A stretch of 64,000 nt of DNA from Dermatemys mawii (lineage: Eukaryota > Chordata > Testudines > Dermatemydidae). The stretch's first letter is position 1. Each line of letters begins with the position of its first letter. Made by a program: the position numbers and the translations under genes. The stretch covers positions 20,767,933 to 20,831,932 of the forward strand of contig ML677335.1 in assembly GCA_007922305.1 (NCBI GenBank), read 5' to 3'. The notes under the pieces were generated by a model. It did not search any database and had not been told where the DNA came from. It saw nothing but the letters and a program-made list of their open reading frames with translations. Positions 22,278-34,035 of the stretch are shown piece after piece.

Positions 22278-25170
22278 CTAGTCATTACTTCAACTATCAC
22301 AGTGTTCCAAGGGCCATGTCGGAGAAAGTAATCAGCACAAGAGCTAAAGCAGAGCTGGAATGAAAGTATTTGCACACAGACAGGCTTTTGTGAAAAAATA
22401 ACTGGTGGGAACAAACCCAAATGAGCCTGCAGCACCTAGGAAATGATTATGCGAGCATGATAAGAGGACCAATCTATATTATCATCAGGTGAAATCCTGG
22501 CTCCACTGAAGTCAATGGTAAATGCTCCACTGATTTCAACGAGGCCATGTTTTCATCCTAGACCCACTTGAATTACTAGAGATAGTTGAGGAACAGCAAC
22601 TATCTCTATGCCAATACACATGGGTGTTGGAAATCAGATTACATCATGCTCAAGTCTCTGAAATGTGCAGACACCCAAAAGAAATGCAGTCACACAGTCA
22701 CAGAAAGATACCTACTCATGTAGACAGCAGAAACCAGAACACACATCCTCATTCCTCAACTCAGGAAAGGAAATGGGGGATCATACCAAGCTGAAAGGCT
22801 CTTTGTTCCTTTCATGGCTGCATAGAACAACCAATGTGCATTCATGATAGTCCCCTACTTCAATCATGTTGCCTCTCTACAGTCTTCCTGTGACATTCCA
22901 CACCTCTGACAGAAAGCATCCCTTGTACCAATATCAATAAGCTGTCTTCATCCTCTTTTGGGCCTGGACATTTTTTAAATCTTTTTTTTTTTTTTCATTT
23001 TTAATGCTGCTGCCATTTTTATCTTGACTTTTTAAATGCCTGACTAGGCCTGTAACCCAGCATGAACTTCAGAAACTAATGTAAAAACAGAGAAGGTAAG
23101 TTCTCTCCCAGGTACAAACTTCTTTAATTTGAACCTCCACCTCTGGTATTTTTGTTTTGGTTTGTTTTTGTTAGATAACAGGATGTGTGCATAGGTTTGA
23201 TTCATTAGTAAGAAAATGAAGCAATTAAAATGAACAACTCCGGTGGACAATGATTTATCAAACAGAGTTTACAGAGCCAAAGTTTAAATTGGAGGCAACT
23301 GCAAGAGTAAGAGGTTTAATACATCTTCAGAGAGCAGAATATCCACAGAGCTTAGACCTCATGGTAATTAGAAATGGGAAAGCTATCAAGTAAAGAGTAG
23401 CAAAGGAGAAAAAATTACACCAAAGACTAGAAAGGGGATCCCTCTAGGAGACTAATTTTATTTTTAATCCCCGTAGAAGCTTAAGATAGCAATTTACTTA
23501 TTTAAGAAATACACATTTAAATAGTTATAATCTGGTGATTTGACCTATTACGTGACTGAATTAAATCTGCATAAGAATGTTTTAAGTGTTAGGCTATTTT
23601 TAATAAGAAACGTTAGTTATTGGATAATTTAGATACCTTGTATAACCAAAGGTAAATATGAAGGTGATTTCATTGTCATATTGATTAAACTACTGCGTCT
23701 TAGAATGTTGGCAAGTTTCATTAAGAGCAAGTGTTATTTTCTCAGTTGCAAAATTAAGAGAGTATTAAATGGAATTATCACACTCTACCTGATCATGTCA
23801 AGGATTAAGTGAATATTTGATTTCTTACATCAATAAACCACTCATCCAAATATAGCGTAATTCTTAGACTTACTTGGCTTTAAGAAACAATAAAGCAGCT
23901 ACAATTATTAGCATTCAATTAATGGTACTAGATAACATGCCTCACATTTTTGATTGCAAACATTAAAAGATTCATCAGATGATAGCAAACTCATATAAAT
24001 ACAGTAAAACTTTATCAGATAAATTTTTAAAACACAATAATTGTATTTTTTACAATATAGGTTTGCTGACCTTTGAGGTTCAAAAAGGATTTGCTCTCAG
24101 GTATACCATTGCTTCATTGACAAGGTGTATTATTGAGTGTATTTTGCCTAATGTGAAGCATCTCATACTGGTCTCTACCCAACGCAGTGATCTATGTTGG
24201 CATATATTTTGACAAATTTTTCATACAGCTTATTGTAATTTACTATATTTATTCCATGCAGTCAGTAAAAGTTAAAGTTATTGAAAAACTTTAAAAGTTA
24301 TTGAAAAAGAAAAAAAATCTCCATTTGTGCAGGTTACATAGTGCCATTGGGATGATTAAGTAGGTACTGCCCTGACAGGTAAATTAATAAGAGGAGAATT
24401 GGGAAAATATGTTGGCTTGCGTGACCCAATTTACTTATAAATATATCCTGTAACACCTATATGCCCCATATAGACATTTGTACTATGCGCTATGCTATTG
24501 TTGCTCCATCTTGCTGATCATGCCAAATATGAACTGCTCTGAAGGGAGGAATCAGAAAAAAGGATGAGAAAACACATAATGAATAAACTTATTTTCCCTG
24601 TGCGCTCAGTAGTACTGCCTTGTCCTAGTGTTCCTGTATTATCCCCCCAGTCAGAATAAGTTAATAGTGCTGATTCCTAAAAAGATGGAACTTTTTGTTA
24701 TTCTTTCCAAACAACTGAGTTCATACACTGAACACTCATGATGAGAAAATATCAGACGCATTAGATAGTCAAATACACACTGAAAAGTTTGGAAGCTTAT
24801 CTGCATCTTTTGAGTCTACAAAACTGAGCTAGAGTATCCCAACAGCCCCTTTCATAGTATTATTAGTTACTGATTGGTACCAGAAGGTAGAGAGGGACAC
24901 CAGATTTAAATTATTTTTATAAATGTATCCAGAACTTCAGAGCTCCAGAAATAATTCAATGTACATTTTGGATAAAGATTCAGATTTTATCTGAATGATT
25001 TTATTCATCCCGTATGACTCTGATTGTCATTACATTTTGGTCCCAGGTATTTTGGGTTATGCGAGCAATAACCATAGGTGCTGGATACACCAAGAAAGGT
25101 ATTTTATACCCATCAATTTCTACCGATTGCAGAGTAGTTAAAAGCGTTAAAAGTAACGCTCACTGTCTGT
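22278..25170. other. Unassigned AT-rich DNA with a small palindrome
   Basis: I saw no gene. Around 22487-22556, GTGAAATCCTGGCTCCACTG and AAGTCAATGG, with CACTGATTTCAACGAGGCC further on, look like a decayed short palindromic element. A poly-T tract lies at about 22981-22995. The rest is unassigned. Confidence 0.45.
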
Positions 25171-25297
25171 CAGTTGACCAGATGTCCCGATTTTATAGGG
25201 ATGGTCCCGATACTTGGGGCTTTGTCTTATATAAATGCTTATTACGTACAACATCCTCTGTCCCAGTTTTTATAACTTGCTGTCTAGTCATCCTAAT
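25171..25297. mobile_element. Short palindromic DNA element (TGACCAGATGTCCCG type), copy 1
   Basis: The left end GTTGACCAGATGTCCCGATT and the reversed right end TTAGGATGACTAGACAGCAAG are related inverted sequences. The interior carries TTTATAGGGATGGTCCCGAT and TTGGGGCTTTGTCTTATATA. I recognise this as a frequent small turtle repeat ending in TAGGGTGACCAGAT. A relative lies at 60013. The 112-residue open frame across it is not a gene. Confidence 0.6.
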
Positions 25298-25519
25298 GGC
25301 TAGTAGCTGCTTGTTGGTGTTTTCAACTCCCATATTGAGAGGGTTTTTGTAATTAAAGTAGAACATGATCCTAAATGCTCAAGTTTTCCCATGTCATAAA
25401 GTATCTTGGTATTTTTATAGCCTGACTTGGAAGTCCAATGATCATAATATTGACATTGGAAAAATAATTCTATACCTGCTTTTGGAAGCTAGTTCATTTT
25501 TATGTGAGAAAGACTTCAG
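25298..25519. other. Unassigned DNA
   Basis: I saw nothing assignable. Confidence 0.4.
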
Positions 25520-26348
25520 CTGTAGGACTGGCCAGAAACCAAGAATTCCATTTCACGAAAAATTTCAAGGTTTCAAAATTTGTTTTCATTCTGCCTCAGA
25601 ACAAAACTGAGATGTTTATTTCCAAAAGGGAACCAGAGCCACTTCAAAAATAGCAATAAGCCCATAGCTAGGGTGCTCACCTGGGATATGGAGGATCCAG
25701 GCTCAAGTCAATGCTCTCAGTCAGGCTGAGCAAGGACTGGAACCTGGGATTACCACATTTAAGGCAAGTGCACTAAGTACAGGACTATTGGTTTAAGTTT
25801 CCACTAAGGTATTCAGCTGCACAGCAGGCTATCAAGGGCCGCGCAGGCAGGGAGAAGTACCTCTCCACCCAGCCCTGGGCTGCTGTGGGGGAGTCATCTC
25901 TCCGTGCCGCAGCTCTGGGGAAGCCCTGCCCCTCATCCCTGGCCACACCCCAGCACCTGCACCCCAAGCCAGAGCCCTCATCTCCTCACACTTCAACCCT
26001 CTGCCCCTGCCCCTTGAGCCTTCCCTCCTGCACCCAAAACCCTCATCCCCATCCCCACTCCAGAGCCCCACCACCTCACATGCCAATCCTCTGCTCCAGC
26101 CCTGAGTTCCTTTCCTGTATCCCAACCTCCTTGGCCCATATTGATGAATGTAACAAAATGTATTCCTCACAAAGATGTAAAAAATTAGAGCGAACATTTC
26201 TATTGGGTTATTCTGGAGTGAGTGACACTGACACACAGACTCACCTACCTTCCCTTCCGTCCCTACACATTCCTGAGAAAAGTTTAGTCAAAATCAATAC
26301 ATTTCCATTAAAAAATTGGTTTCTTGAAAAATTCCCAACCAGCTCTAT
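25520..26348. repeat. Composite region: split palindromic MITE, tRNA-like insert and GC-rich block
   Basis: The left part (25520-25640: AGGACTGGCCAGAA, ATTTCACGAAAAATTTCAAG) and the right part (26270-26348: TTGAAAAATTCCC, AACCAGCTCTA) look like the two halves of the GAGCTGG-type palindromic element. Between them lies a tRNA-SINE-like fold-back (25655-25800) with TGCTCACCTGGGATATGGAG and CCAGGCTCAAGTCAATG, followed by the inverted GACTGGAACCTGGGATTACC. After it comes a C-rich block (25820-26130) built from words such as CCCTCATCCC and CCAGAGCCC. The 155- and 134-residue open frames are products of the C-rich composition. The nesting order is inferred. Confidence 0.4.
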
Positions 26349-29300
26349 TTAGCTTTCTAATTACAAGCAAAATGATTGACATTTAATCGCCCAGCCTCAA
26401 AGAAAATCATACAAGGTGGGGTGGGGTGAGGCGCCTATGTGTTTTATCTGAGCTCTTCATTGATTTCAGTGTCGTTACCCCTCAATTTACACCAGTGTGA
26501 GGAAAACCAGGCCAAAAATGTAAAGGTTATAAAATGTGAGCATCCCTGCTTATGCAGTGACTTGGAGTGGAGTGTCATCCTTGTATATATAGTCACCCAT
26601 TTTGCTCAGATATAGCATATTATATAATGAGAGAAGATAAGTATCAATATATAGCTCATCACATATTTTATGATGGACTGATAATACAAAACAGTGTAGA
26701 AAATTCTTCTGAAATTTCTCATCATTTTGAATCTCGATCGCACACAAAACTCCTTTACAACCATTGCGGTGAGCAAGGTATCTGTGAGTTACTTCTAGTC
26801 TTGCAAAGCAAATAAAACATTTTCACCTACCTCTGAGATTTTCAAGCAATCTTTAAACATACATTTTTATTAAAAAAATAAAAGTTTTCTAAGATCATTG
26901 TGTATTATATATCTGTCCTAACTGGATAGATTTTTGTCTCCTTACATTTTCTCTACTTTTTCTAATGTGGGCTTGTATCTGTTACAGAGTTTCTAATAAA
27001 CATTATCAAACAAATTACAAACTGTGGTTAATGAGCAATGCATAAGCCCTTTTTTAATCCTTTATCATTCCTACCATCTATTTTTGCAGCTTTACTGTCA
27101 GTGCTAACCCAATAATCTATCTGGTTTGTTTCCCATCTCCCACTTAAAAACTGTTGCAGAAATCCAGGAGAGGTTTCAGATTCCCTTGTTTCACTGAGAT
27201 TTCCCTCAGCTGTGACTTCATTGTTCAACTTGTGTTGTGTTTCCAACCAGTCCATTATAATTCTCACTTCCAAAAAAATGCCCCTTATGATTCCCTACTA
27301 AAAGTCAATGAATGAAGTGTACACTCACGGTATTCAAAACTAACTTTGTCTAATTTACTTCCCATTTGTTGTTAGCAGAAATTGTGTTTATGAAAAATGT
27401 TGGCCTTTTAAAAGGGAATCATTTCCCCAAAACATTCCTACTATAGTCACCATTAAAAAGTCAAAATTTGCCAGGTATCCAACAGTATTATCTGAGATAT
27501 TATAGTTTTTCTCATTACTTGGAATAGAAAATAACTGTGGCACTGGAAGATGCAGGCTGATTTATTAATGGTGATCATTTTAAGTCCTTTAATTAAACGA
27601 CAAGGAAATCTGATCTATATTGAAATGATTCATCAAGACCTTGTATGTAATACCTAAAAATCTCTACTTCAGCTGGGATTGAGATTCTACCTGAAACACC
27701 TGAACAAACTTCAGATGTATCCTGTGTTACATTTTCCTCATGTTTACATAACAAACTTTCATTTATTTAGAATTAGAAACTCCACAGCAACTGTGTGTGG
27801 AGATGGGAAGAGGGGATGTACATCTCAAGAGGTAATCAGAATCACTATTTATAGTTAGAAATTAAAATGGAAGAAAACTCCAGATCCAAACACTTCTAAA
27901 CTTTGGGACAGATCTGATTTGGATCTGAAGTTTGCAGCTAGTCGTTTTCTTTACAGACGATCATGGATTTGAACACTCCTTATCTTTGATAAACAACTCT
28001 GAATCTGAGGCTCAGATCCCTTGCTAAATAAAGTGTCCAAGGACGAAGGCATTTATTTATTTAGGAGAAGATTTTTCATCTCCATAAATCTGAAGAACAA
28101 ATGACTAAATTCCAGACTGTTTTGCTGCAAAACTGGAGAGCTTTTGTTTGTTTTTAAAATGGTAGATGAGAAAATTCAAACTTCATTTATTTATTGTTCA
28201 TATTTCATTAATATCTAACATATATATGGCCAATTCTTGACTATATTAAGTCAACAATAGTGTTAATTATGGTTTCCTAGTGAGCTATAGCCATAATTGT
28301 AGATGATTTAGCAATCCCTAGTATGTTTATGCACACCTTCTTCCTCTAGCTTTTATTATAAACTTTCACTCCAGAAAGCTGTAGATTCTTTTAGTATTTA
28401 ACACTGCCTGGTTTCTTTTCACTGCAGTGGAGGAAAAGTGATGCATACATTATCTTAATTATTCACTCTGCAAAAGGTTTAAAATGTCTTACAAAAAGAA
28501 CCAGTCTGGGATTATAACTTTTAAGAGCTTATGTTCTATGTTTTAGGATAAAAATGTTTCTTTCAATTATCTTTGTAATTCATTCCTCCTGTCCCTTTTA
28601 ACAGTAACAATTTGCAAAAAAATAAATAAATAAATAATCTAGAGTATTTGTATGTCTTGGATCTCTACATACTTACATTCATTGTGATAGATCTTTGACC
28701 TTGGTTAAGCAGTGTACAGTGCAGCTCAGGAATTTGGCTTTGTGTTCCCTAATCCTGAGCTGGCTGAATGCTGGTCCAGTACCTGGTGGAAATTACAGCA
28801 ATCCAGGAGCCAACATATCTCATGTAATCTAATGCTGATCCCTTGCACAGATGTGAATTTCATTCACAAGCCTTTCTCCAGGATCTGCCGAGGGCACAAA
28901 ATGCCTGTCCCATTGGTCTAATGTCTGCTGGAACAGGGTCTATGCTCCTCCTCAGTTGTGGGCATTATGTTTCTAGCCATCTGTATTAAATACTGATATA
29001 TTCTGCAACCTAAGTATCCCTTAGGTGTGGAATTAGACATTTCTATAGTGCAATTACTCCCTTTTCTCCAACACCTGCACTTGTATCTTTGTGATTATTC
29101 TGTTCATTGTAATCTATGCTAGTGTTATACTTGCATTTTTTATTATGATTAGACCTAGAAGAGTGATTACATTTGCATTACCTTTTACCTCAATATCAGC
29201 TTTTTACTCATATTTATGAACATGCAGCCACACATATGTAATAAATTGTGATTATTAGAACATCATTAAGGATATACATAAAACTTCCAAAACAAAATGC

Positions 29301-30429
29301 TAGGTTTCCAATTATTTTCTTTGTGGATGCAGAATAGAGCTAACAGTTGTTGTCCTAAAATGGATTTTACCAACTTGAGCTGTTTTGGATAGGGGGTATA
29401 CTGTCAATGTTTAATCCTTTTTATGAAAAGAAATACAAGAAAATTCCATATGGGGATGAAAATTGCTTTATGAACATAGTTTAATTTGTTGGTGTTGTGA
29501 ATTGCATACTTTTGTCTGTCTCCATTTTAGGGCTATAAAGATTAATGTGATATTGAGGAAAACAAAACCAAGAGACATCATCAAGGCTGTTTTAAAATAA
29601 TTGAAATAAATGCTTTTACTTAAAATTCCTTCTAAATCAAAAGACTACTATTATTAATAGGTTTAAAGTGCCCAGTGTAATTAACACAAATCCTGGCCTC
29701 TCTTTCCTCGTTAATTGGTCATCTTGGGAACTGAAATATTTTTTTTCCATCATAATTGAAGAACAAGATCCAAAGGCATGCTGGGTTGGCCAGTGAGTGA
29801 GGATTAAGTCTTATGTGACTCATCTGCATGCTGAAACGAATGTGACCTCAGAGTGAACAACAGAGAGTTAGCTGAAAAACACATAGCTGAAAAACATATT
29901 TTGGATAATTTATACCTTTCCTAGAGAAAGCTCTTCCAAGCCATGTTCCCTATGGAGACTCGAGATCTCTTTACACACAAAAACATCCATGTGAGTAATT
30001 TATTGCATTTTAAAATAAGTTTATGGGATAATGGCCTAAAACTGGTTGGATTGCTAGGAGCTACAAGTAAAGCCAGTGCCTTGCTGGGTGCTTCGAGTTG
30101 CTAGAGTCTGCTCAAGACACAATGTGCAGAAAATAAATATAAATAAGTTTGTTTAATGAACCTGTACATTTATAAATTTGTACTCTAGTTTTCCTTGGCC
30201 TTTTTTTTGTTTTGTTCCCCTGCTCCCTTCCAGGTTCTCTGAGATAAGCTATTGAGTTTGAATTAGTAAACATGAATGAAGCTTGCTGCAAATTCATGCT
30301 TGTCTATTTTCGTAGTGGGTGGTTGTTTATGGAATGTAGTATAGATTGGGCATTCATATGTATTCATTAATTTATTCTCATTACATCTCAGTGACATAGA
30401 GAAGCATAATTATTCCAGTTATACAAATG
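26349..30429. other. Unassigned AT-rich DNA
   Basis: This 4-kb stretch has almost no recognisable repeat. An AAAT-type tetranucleotide run lies at about 28618-28637. 26485-26515 (AATTTACACCAGTGTGAGG) may be half of a small palindromic element. The open frames are all under 85 residues with no domain. Such repeat-poor DNA could hold host conserved non-coding elements, which I cannot test without alignment. Confidence 0.5.
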
Positions 30430-30600
30430 AGGAACTGAGGCAGAAAGATTAAGGGCCTGATCTAAAACCCTGTGACATCAATAGAAAATGACTCCTAATG
30501 ACTTAAATGGGCTTCGGAGCAGGTTATACAAGGAAATCTATGGCACAGCTAGGAAATTGTAGTTCTGTTTCTGACTCCTCATCCAGTGCTTTAACCAGAA
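30430..30600 (-). mobile_element. MIR-like SINE, minus strand, with a nested palindrome
   Basis: On the plus strand, ATGAGGAACTGAGGCAGAAAG (reversed MIR CORE) is followed, after the insert at 30453-30524, by ATACAAGGAAATCTATGGCACAG and CTCATCCAGTGCTTTAACCAG (reversed tRNA-like head). The layout fits a reversed MIR. Confidence 0.55.
30453..30524. mobile_element. 72-bp palindromic mini-element
   Basis: The left arm GGGCCTGATCTAAAACCCTG and the reversed right arm CCTGCTCCGAAGCCCATTTAAG are partly complementary, around GACATCAATAGAAAATGACTC. It interrupts the MIR. I recognise it as a small element whose intact form reads GGGCCTGATCCAAAGCCCA and is nearly fully palindromic. Confidence 0.5.
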
Positions 30601-31000
30601 ACTATTTTGCAATAGGATGGTGACTGCCATGTGGGGTGGGGAAATGGGTTTTCCCATGGAGGAAGCAGCACAAACACAGCAACTGTCAAAAGGGGTAAAC
30701 TTGAAACATTTTCACTAATTTTAAAATCCACATCAAAGTGTAGAATAAATATTTCCAATCTCATGGTATTTCTTCTTCTAGAGCCACCAACTACCATATT
30801 TTTGGATTGATTTATGTCTATTTTATGTTGAATACTAAATAAATGTCAATTTTTTTATAGTAAAAACTCTGAACTTCAGGCTAGATACTTCAGAAACTTC
30901 TGAAACTCCTGGGAAACCATTCAACTGGGTTATTATAGCAAGTATTATTACAGTAACTATTATATCCTCTTTGTGCTATGGGATACCAAACTTCTAAAAA

Positions 31001-31256
31001 TATATCTACACTGCAGGTGGGATCACCTCCCAGCCTGAGTAAACAGACTTGTGCTTGTGGGGCTCAAGCCAGCTCACTAAACATAGCAGTGTGGATACTG
31101 TGGCTCAGGCTGCAACTAAGGCTCTCAAAAGCCTACCCGATCCCCTAGGCTATTTATTTAGCCCACTGCTATTTTTAGTACACTACTTCGAGCCGTACTA
31201 GCATGAGTCTGTCTCTTTGGGTTGAAAGGCTCACTCCTAGCTGCGGTGTAGACACC
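31001..31256. mobile_element. Family D MITE (TATCTACACTG ends)
   Basis: The left end TATATCTACACTGCAGGTGG and the reversed right end GTGTCTACACCGCAGCTAGG form the terminal inverted repeat. Inverted inner blocks include CAGACTTGTGCTTGTGGGGC on the left and, reversed, CAGACTCATGCTAGTACGGC on the right, so the element is a long imperfect palindrome. It is non-coding; the 69-residue frame at 31203 starts inside it and is incidental. A truncated relative lies at 3143. Confidence 0.7.
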
Positions 31257-32136
31257 ATGACTCAGGGACGAGTGCTGAATGACCTTCAGCTGCTAGGCTC
31301 TGTAGCTGCTGATAACCACAAAAGCCCAGACACACAAAGGTATTTAGGCTCTAAGAATCTAAGTGGCTGCAAGGCTGGCAAAAAAAAGGGGGAAAGGTTG
31401 CAAATACTCTAAGTACAGTGCCTTAAAGAGTTTCCACTCTAAGTGACACAATAGTGGTTCCTTTTTGGCAACTGTTCAATGGAGTTAGGGCTCCTCTGGC
31501 CTAGCACCTGGGGTGCCTTCTCTATTACAGTCTTCTGTTGAAAACAAATTGGAGTTGAAAGATGTCTAAGCCAGGGTGCTGTGTCTCATTGGGCCCCTCG
31601 GCACTGGATCTCTGCCCTGTCTCCACTGCTTCCTCACAAGTTCCACATGGACCTGAACCAGTATCACTGTTCCACTCGTGGTTCCCACCTCATTTGGCAG
31701 CTAGCTCTGGTGGTTTCCCTCTGCATCCAATTTCCTTGCTATTCCTGTCTTGCCAGGCCACTGCTGCTTCCCCCCAAAACAGGTTACTTCCCGGATCAGA
31801 ATCTCTCCACAGATTTTCTGCCCCCTTCCCCTACTTGGTCAGGAGAAGAGGATGTGCCTGCAAGTCGAACCCTTAAAGTCACACATCACTGGGAATGTGT
31901 TTGATGGCAATGGTAGTTTCCTGATTAGCAGATTCACATGCTATTTTGTAAATTTAACCTTGGAGGAAATGTCAAGAATAGAACCTAAGTAAATTAACTG
32001 TCCTGTGTGTCACTTACTGGCAAAGATTTATGCATAACTATGATGTCTATAGTCTGTCCTCTTAAGGGCAGTGAGGCCTAGGGATCAGTTTATTACTATC
32101 CAGTGGTGTAGCCCTTTAAGAGTTTTAGGATTCTGA
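31257..32136. other. Unassigned, partly GC-richer DNA
   Basis: The overlapping frames of 80-107 residues at 31562-31992 run in three registers and show no domain, so I do not call a gene. The segment may be an old unclassified repeat. Confidence 0.4.
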
Positions 32137-32138
32137 TA

Positions 32139-32436
32139 CAGTAGACTCTCGATTATCCAGGATGATAGGGAAAAAATTAATCCTGGTTAATAAAATCCCG
32201 GATAATCACCATCCATAAGAAATATGGGGAGGAGGGGTTGGTTCACTAGCCACCCTGTGCTGCGGGGAGGAGGTGTTGGTTTACTGGCTTCCCTGAGCCC
32301 TGGTGGGGGTTGGGTTTTTTTGTGCTTGGGAGGCAACAAAGCCAGAGCCGGCCCTGTGAGTTACGCATATTTTTTTTGACATCCTGGTTAATCCACAGCA
32401 TGGTTAACCCAATCCTGGATAATCGAGAGTCTACTG
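32139..32436. mobile_element. Tigger/pogo-type MITE, copy 2
   Basis: This is a 298-bp element with ends CAGTAGACTCTCGATTATCC on both sides (reversed on the right), a perfect 20-bp terminal inverted repeat. The TA flanks are at 32137-32138 and 32437-32438. It aligns over its whole length with the copy at 3875, in the same orientation, including the central GTTGGTT-ACTGGC and GGCAACAAAGCCAGAG blocks. It has no transposase. The ends are better preserved than those of copy 1. Confidence 0.88.
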
Positions 32437-32438
32437 TA

Positions 32439-33215
32439 CATGCATTGGTAGAGAGGAAGCAACTTTTGAAACGAAGTGCATGAGAGGAAAACACATTACT
32501 GTTCCTTTAAGGGACCAGGAACCTTCAAGAGTGGCAGGGGCAGGGCTTCCCTCTCTCCCAGTCAATAGGGATGAGCTTTGGAAAGGGGACCAGCAGGCTG
32601 GCTACCTCCTTCTCCATAGCAGAAGAGACACTAGAAGACGACAACCTGCCTGCTGACCCTTCTTAGCTCAAAGTTGAGAGGACTAATAAGGGAAGAGGGC
32701 CATCTGAAGGTAAAGCTGACGGAGACCCTTCTGCTGATCTAAATTACAACCAATTCCAGAAGGAGGGCTGGGACTCTTTCTCCTTAAGACAGTAAAGTGA
32801 CTGTAGTACAGCCCAGGTATGGGAGTAGGGCTAGGGCCTCATTTATATAGGAAAAGGAAACCTACCTGGACTCTTATGTGGACCCACAGTGGGTATGACT
32901 TCTACAGAGTGGAAACCACTTCTTTAGTCTCTAAACAGAGTCAGTAAACCAAAATCCAAAAAAAAGGTATTTTGTCTGAAGTTATTTGTTTGGGTAATTG
33001 ATTGAAAGATTCCAAGCAGGTGCTGAGGGAAAGGGAGAGAGGGGTGTGCTTGAGGGCAGTGCCCCATTACAATATCACTGCCTCCTATTGGCTGAAATGT
33101 CACAGTTGTTCAATAATGATAAGTGCTAAGTATTTACATAACACTTATCCCTTGAGATCTCACAGTGCTTTTCAAAGTGGGATCTGTATTATTATGTTGA
33201 TTCAGAAACACATTA
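32439..33215. other. Unassigned DNA
   Basis: I saw no gene. The segment around 32500-32960 is GC-richer and repeat-like (CCTTTAAGGGACCAGGAACC), but I cannot assign it. Confidence 0.4.
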
Positions 33216-33414
33216 AGCTCTGGTCTACACTGCGGAGTTAGGTCAATGCAAGGCAGTTTATGTCAACCTAACTATATAAGTATCTACGCTAAAACTTTAC
33301 TCCCTGTGCCATAACTGCCCTCTTATGATGATTTAATAACTCTACTCTATGAGAAGCATAGAGTTACTGTTAATGTAGTTAGGTCAACACAGTGTCAGTG
33401 TAGACACTGTGTTG
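33216..33414. mobile_element. MITE with GTCTACACTG and AGTGTAGAC words
   Basis: The left end AGCTCTGGTCTACACTGCGG is followed by GAGTTAGGTCAATGCAAGGC and its near-inverse GCAGTTTATGTCAACCTAAC. The right part reads GTTAGGTCAACACAGTGTCAGTG then TAGACACTGTGTTGC. I recognise a turtle MITE of this layout that normally continues further right, so the copy is truncated where the next repeat begins. Confidence 0.6.
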
Positions 33415-33518
33415 CAAGGATCTGCAACCTTTGGCATGCGGCCCGCCAGGGTAAGCAGGCCGGGCTACTTTGTTTAACTGCTGTGTCCGCAGATTCGGTT
33501 GATCGCAGCTCCCACTGT
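33415..33518. mobile_element. hAT MITE (GGATCTGCAACCTTTGGCA type), left half
   Basis: It starts CAAGGATCTGCAACCTTTGG and continues CATGCGGCCCGCCAGGGTAA and CGGTTGATCGCAGCTCCCAC. The same end, as CAGGGATCTGCAACCTTTGG, opens the complete copy at 60530. Here the element stops in its middle and CR1 sequence follows directly. Confidence 0.75.
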
Positions 33519-34035
33519 TCTGATGGTCCTGCTTCAAAAAGGATGTTGAAAAATTGGAAAGAGTTTGGAGAAAAGCCATGAATATGATTAAAGGTTTGGA
33601 AAACATGTCAATGAGCTAAATCTATTTAGTTTAATAAAGAGGAAGTTAAAGGGTGATTTGATCAGAGTCTATTAGTCCCTACACAGGGAACAAAACTTTG
33701 ATAATAGAGGGCTTTTAAATTTAGTATATAAAAGTATAAAAAGATCCACTGGATAGAAGCTGAATAGACAGATTCAGACTGGAAATAAGGCAAATTGGAA
33801 GATTTTCAACCCATGATAAATTGTTCCAATGGTTAACTACCCTTACTGTACCCCGTCCACCCTCTCTCTAACCCCTACATCAGAATTGGATGTTCTTCTA
33901 AAAGATATGCTCTAGCTCAACCACAGCTATTAGATTTTGAAGCAGGAATTAATTCGTGGTAGTCTTGTAGTCTGTACTACGTAAAAGATTCAAACAATGG
34001 TCCCTTCTGGACTTAAAATCTATGAATGAAGATGA
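33519..34035 (+). mobile_element. CR1 LINE 3-prime region, decayed, plus strand
   Basis: The end of the CR1 RT region and tail is recognisable from AAGGATGTTGAAAAATTGGA, AGAGTTTGGAGAAAAGCCAT, TTGATCAGAGTCTATTAGTC and the closing ATGGTCCCTTCTGGACTTAA with AATCTATGAATG. It is full of small indels and stops and encodes nothing intact. Confidence 0.8.

Noticed and set aside
25655..25800. Possible functional tRNA gene from box A/B-like words
   Set aside because: The B-box-like motif occurs in two inverted halves and no cloverleaf can be drawn; a SINE-type remnant is more likely.
25832..26352. C-rich block considered as a CpG island or promoter
   Set aside because: It is rich in CCCC and CCAGCC words but poor in CpG, and sits inside a composite repeat.
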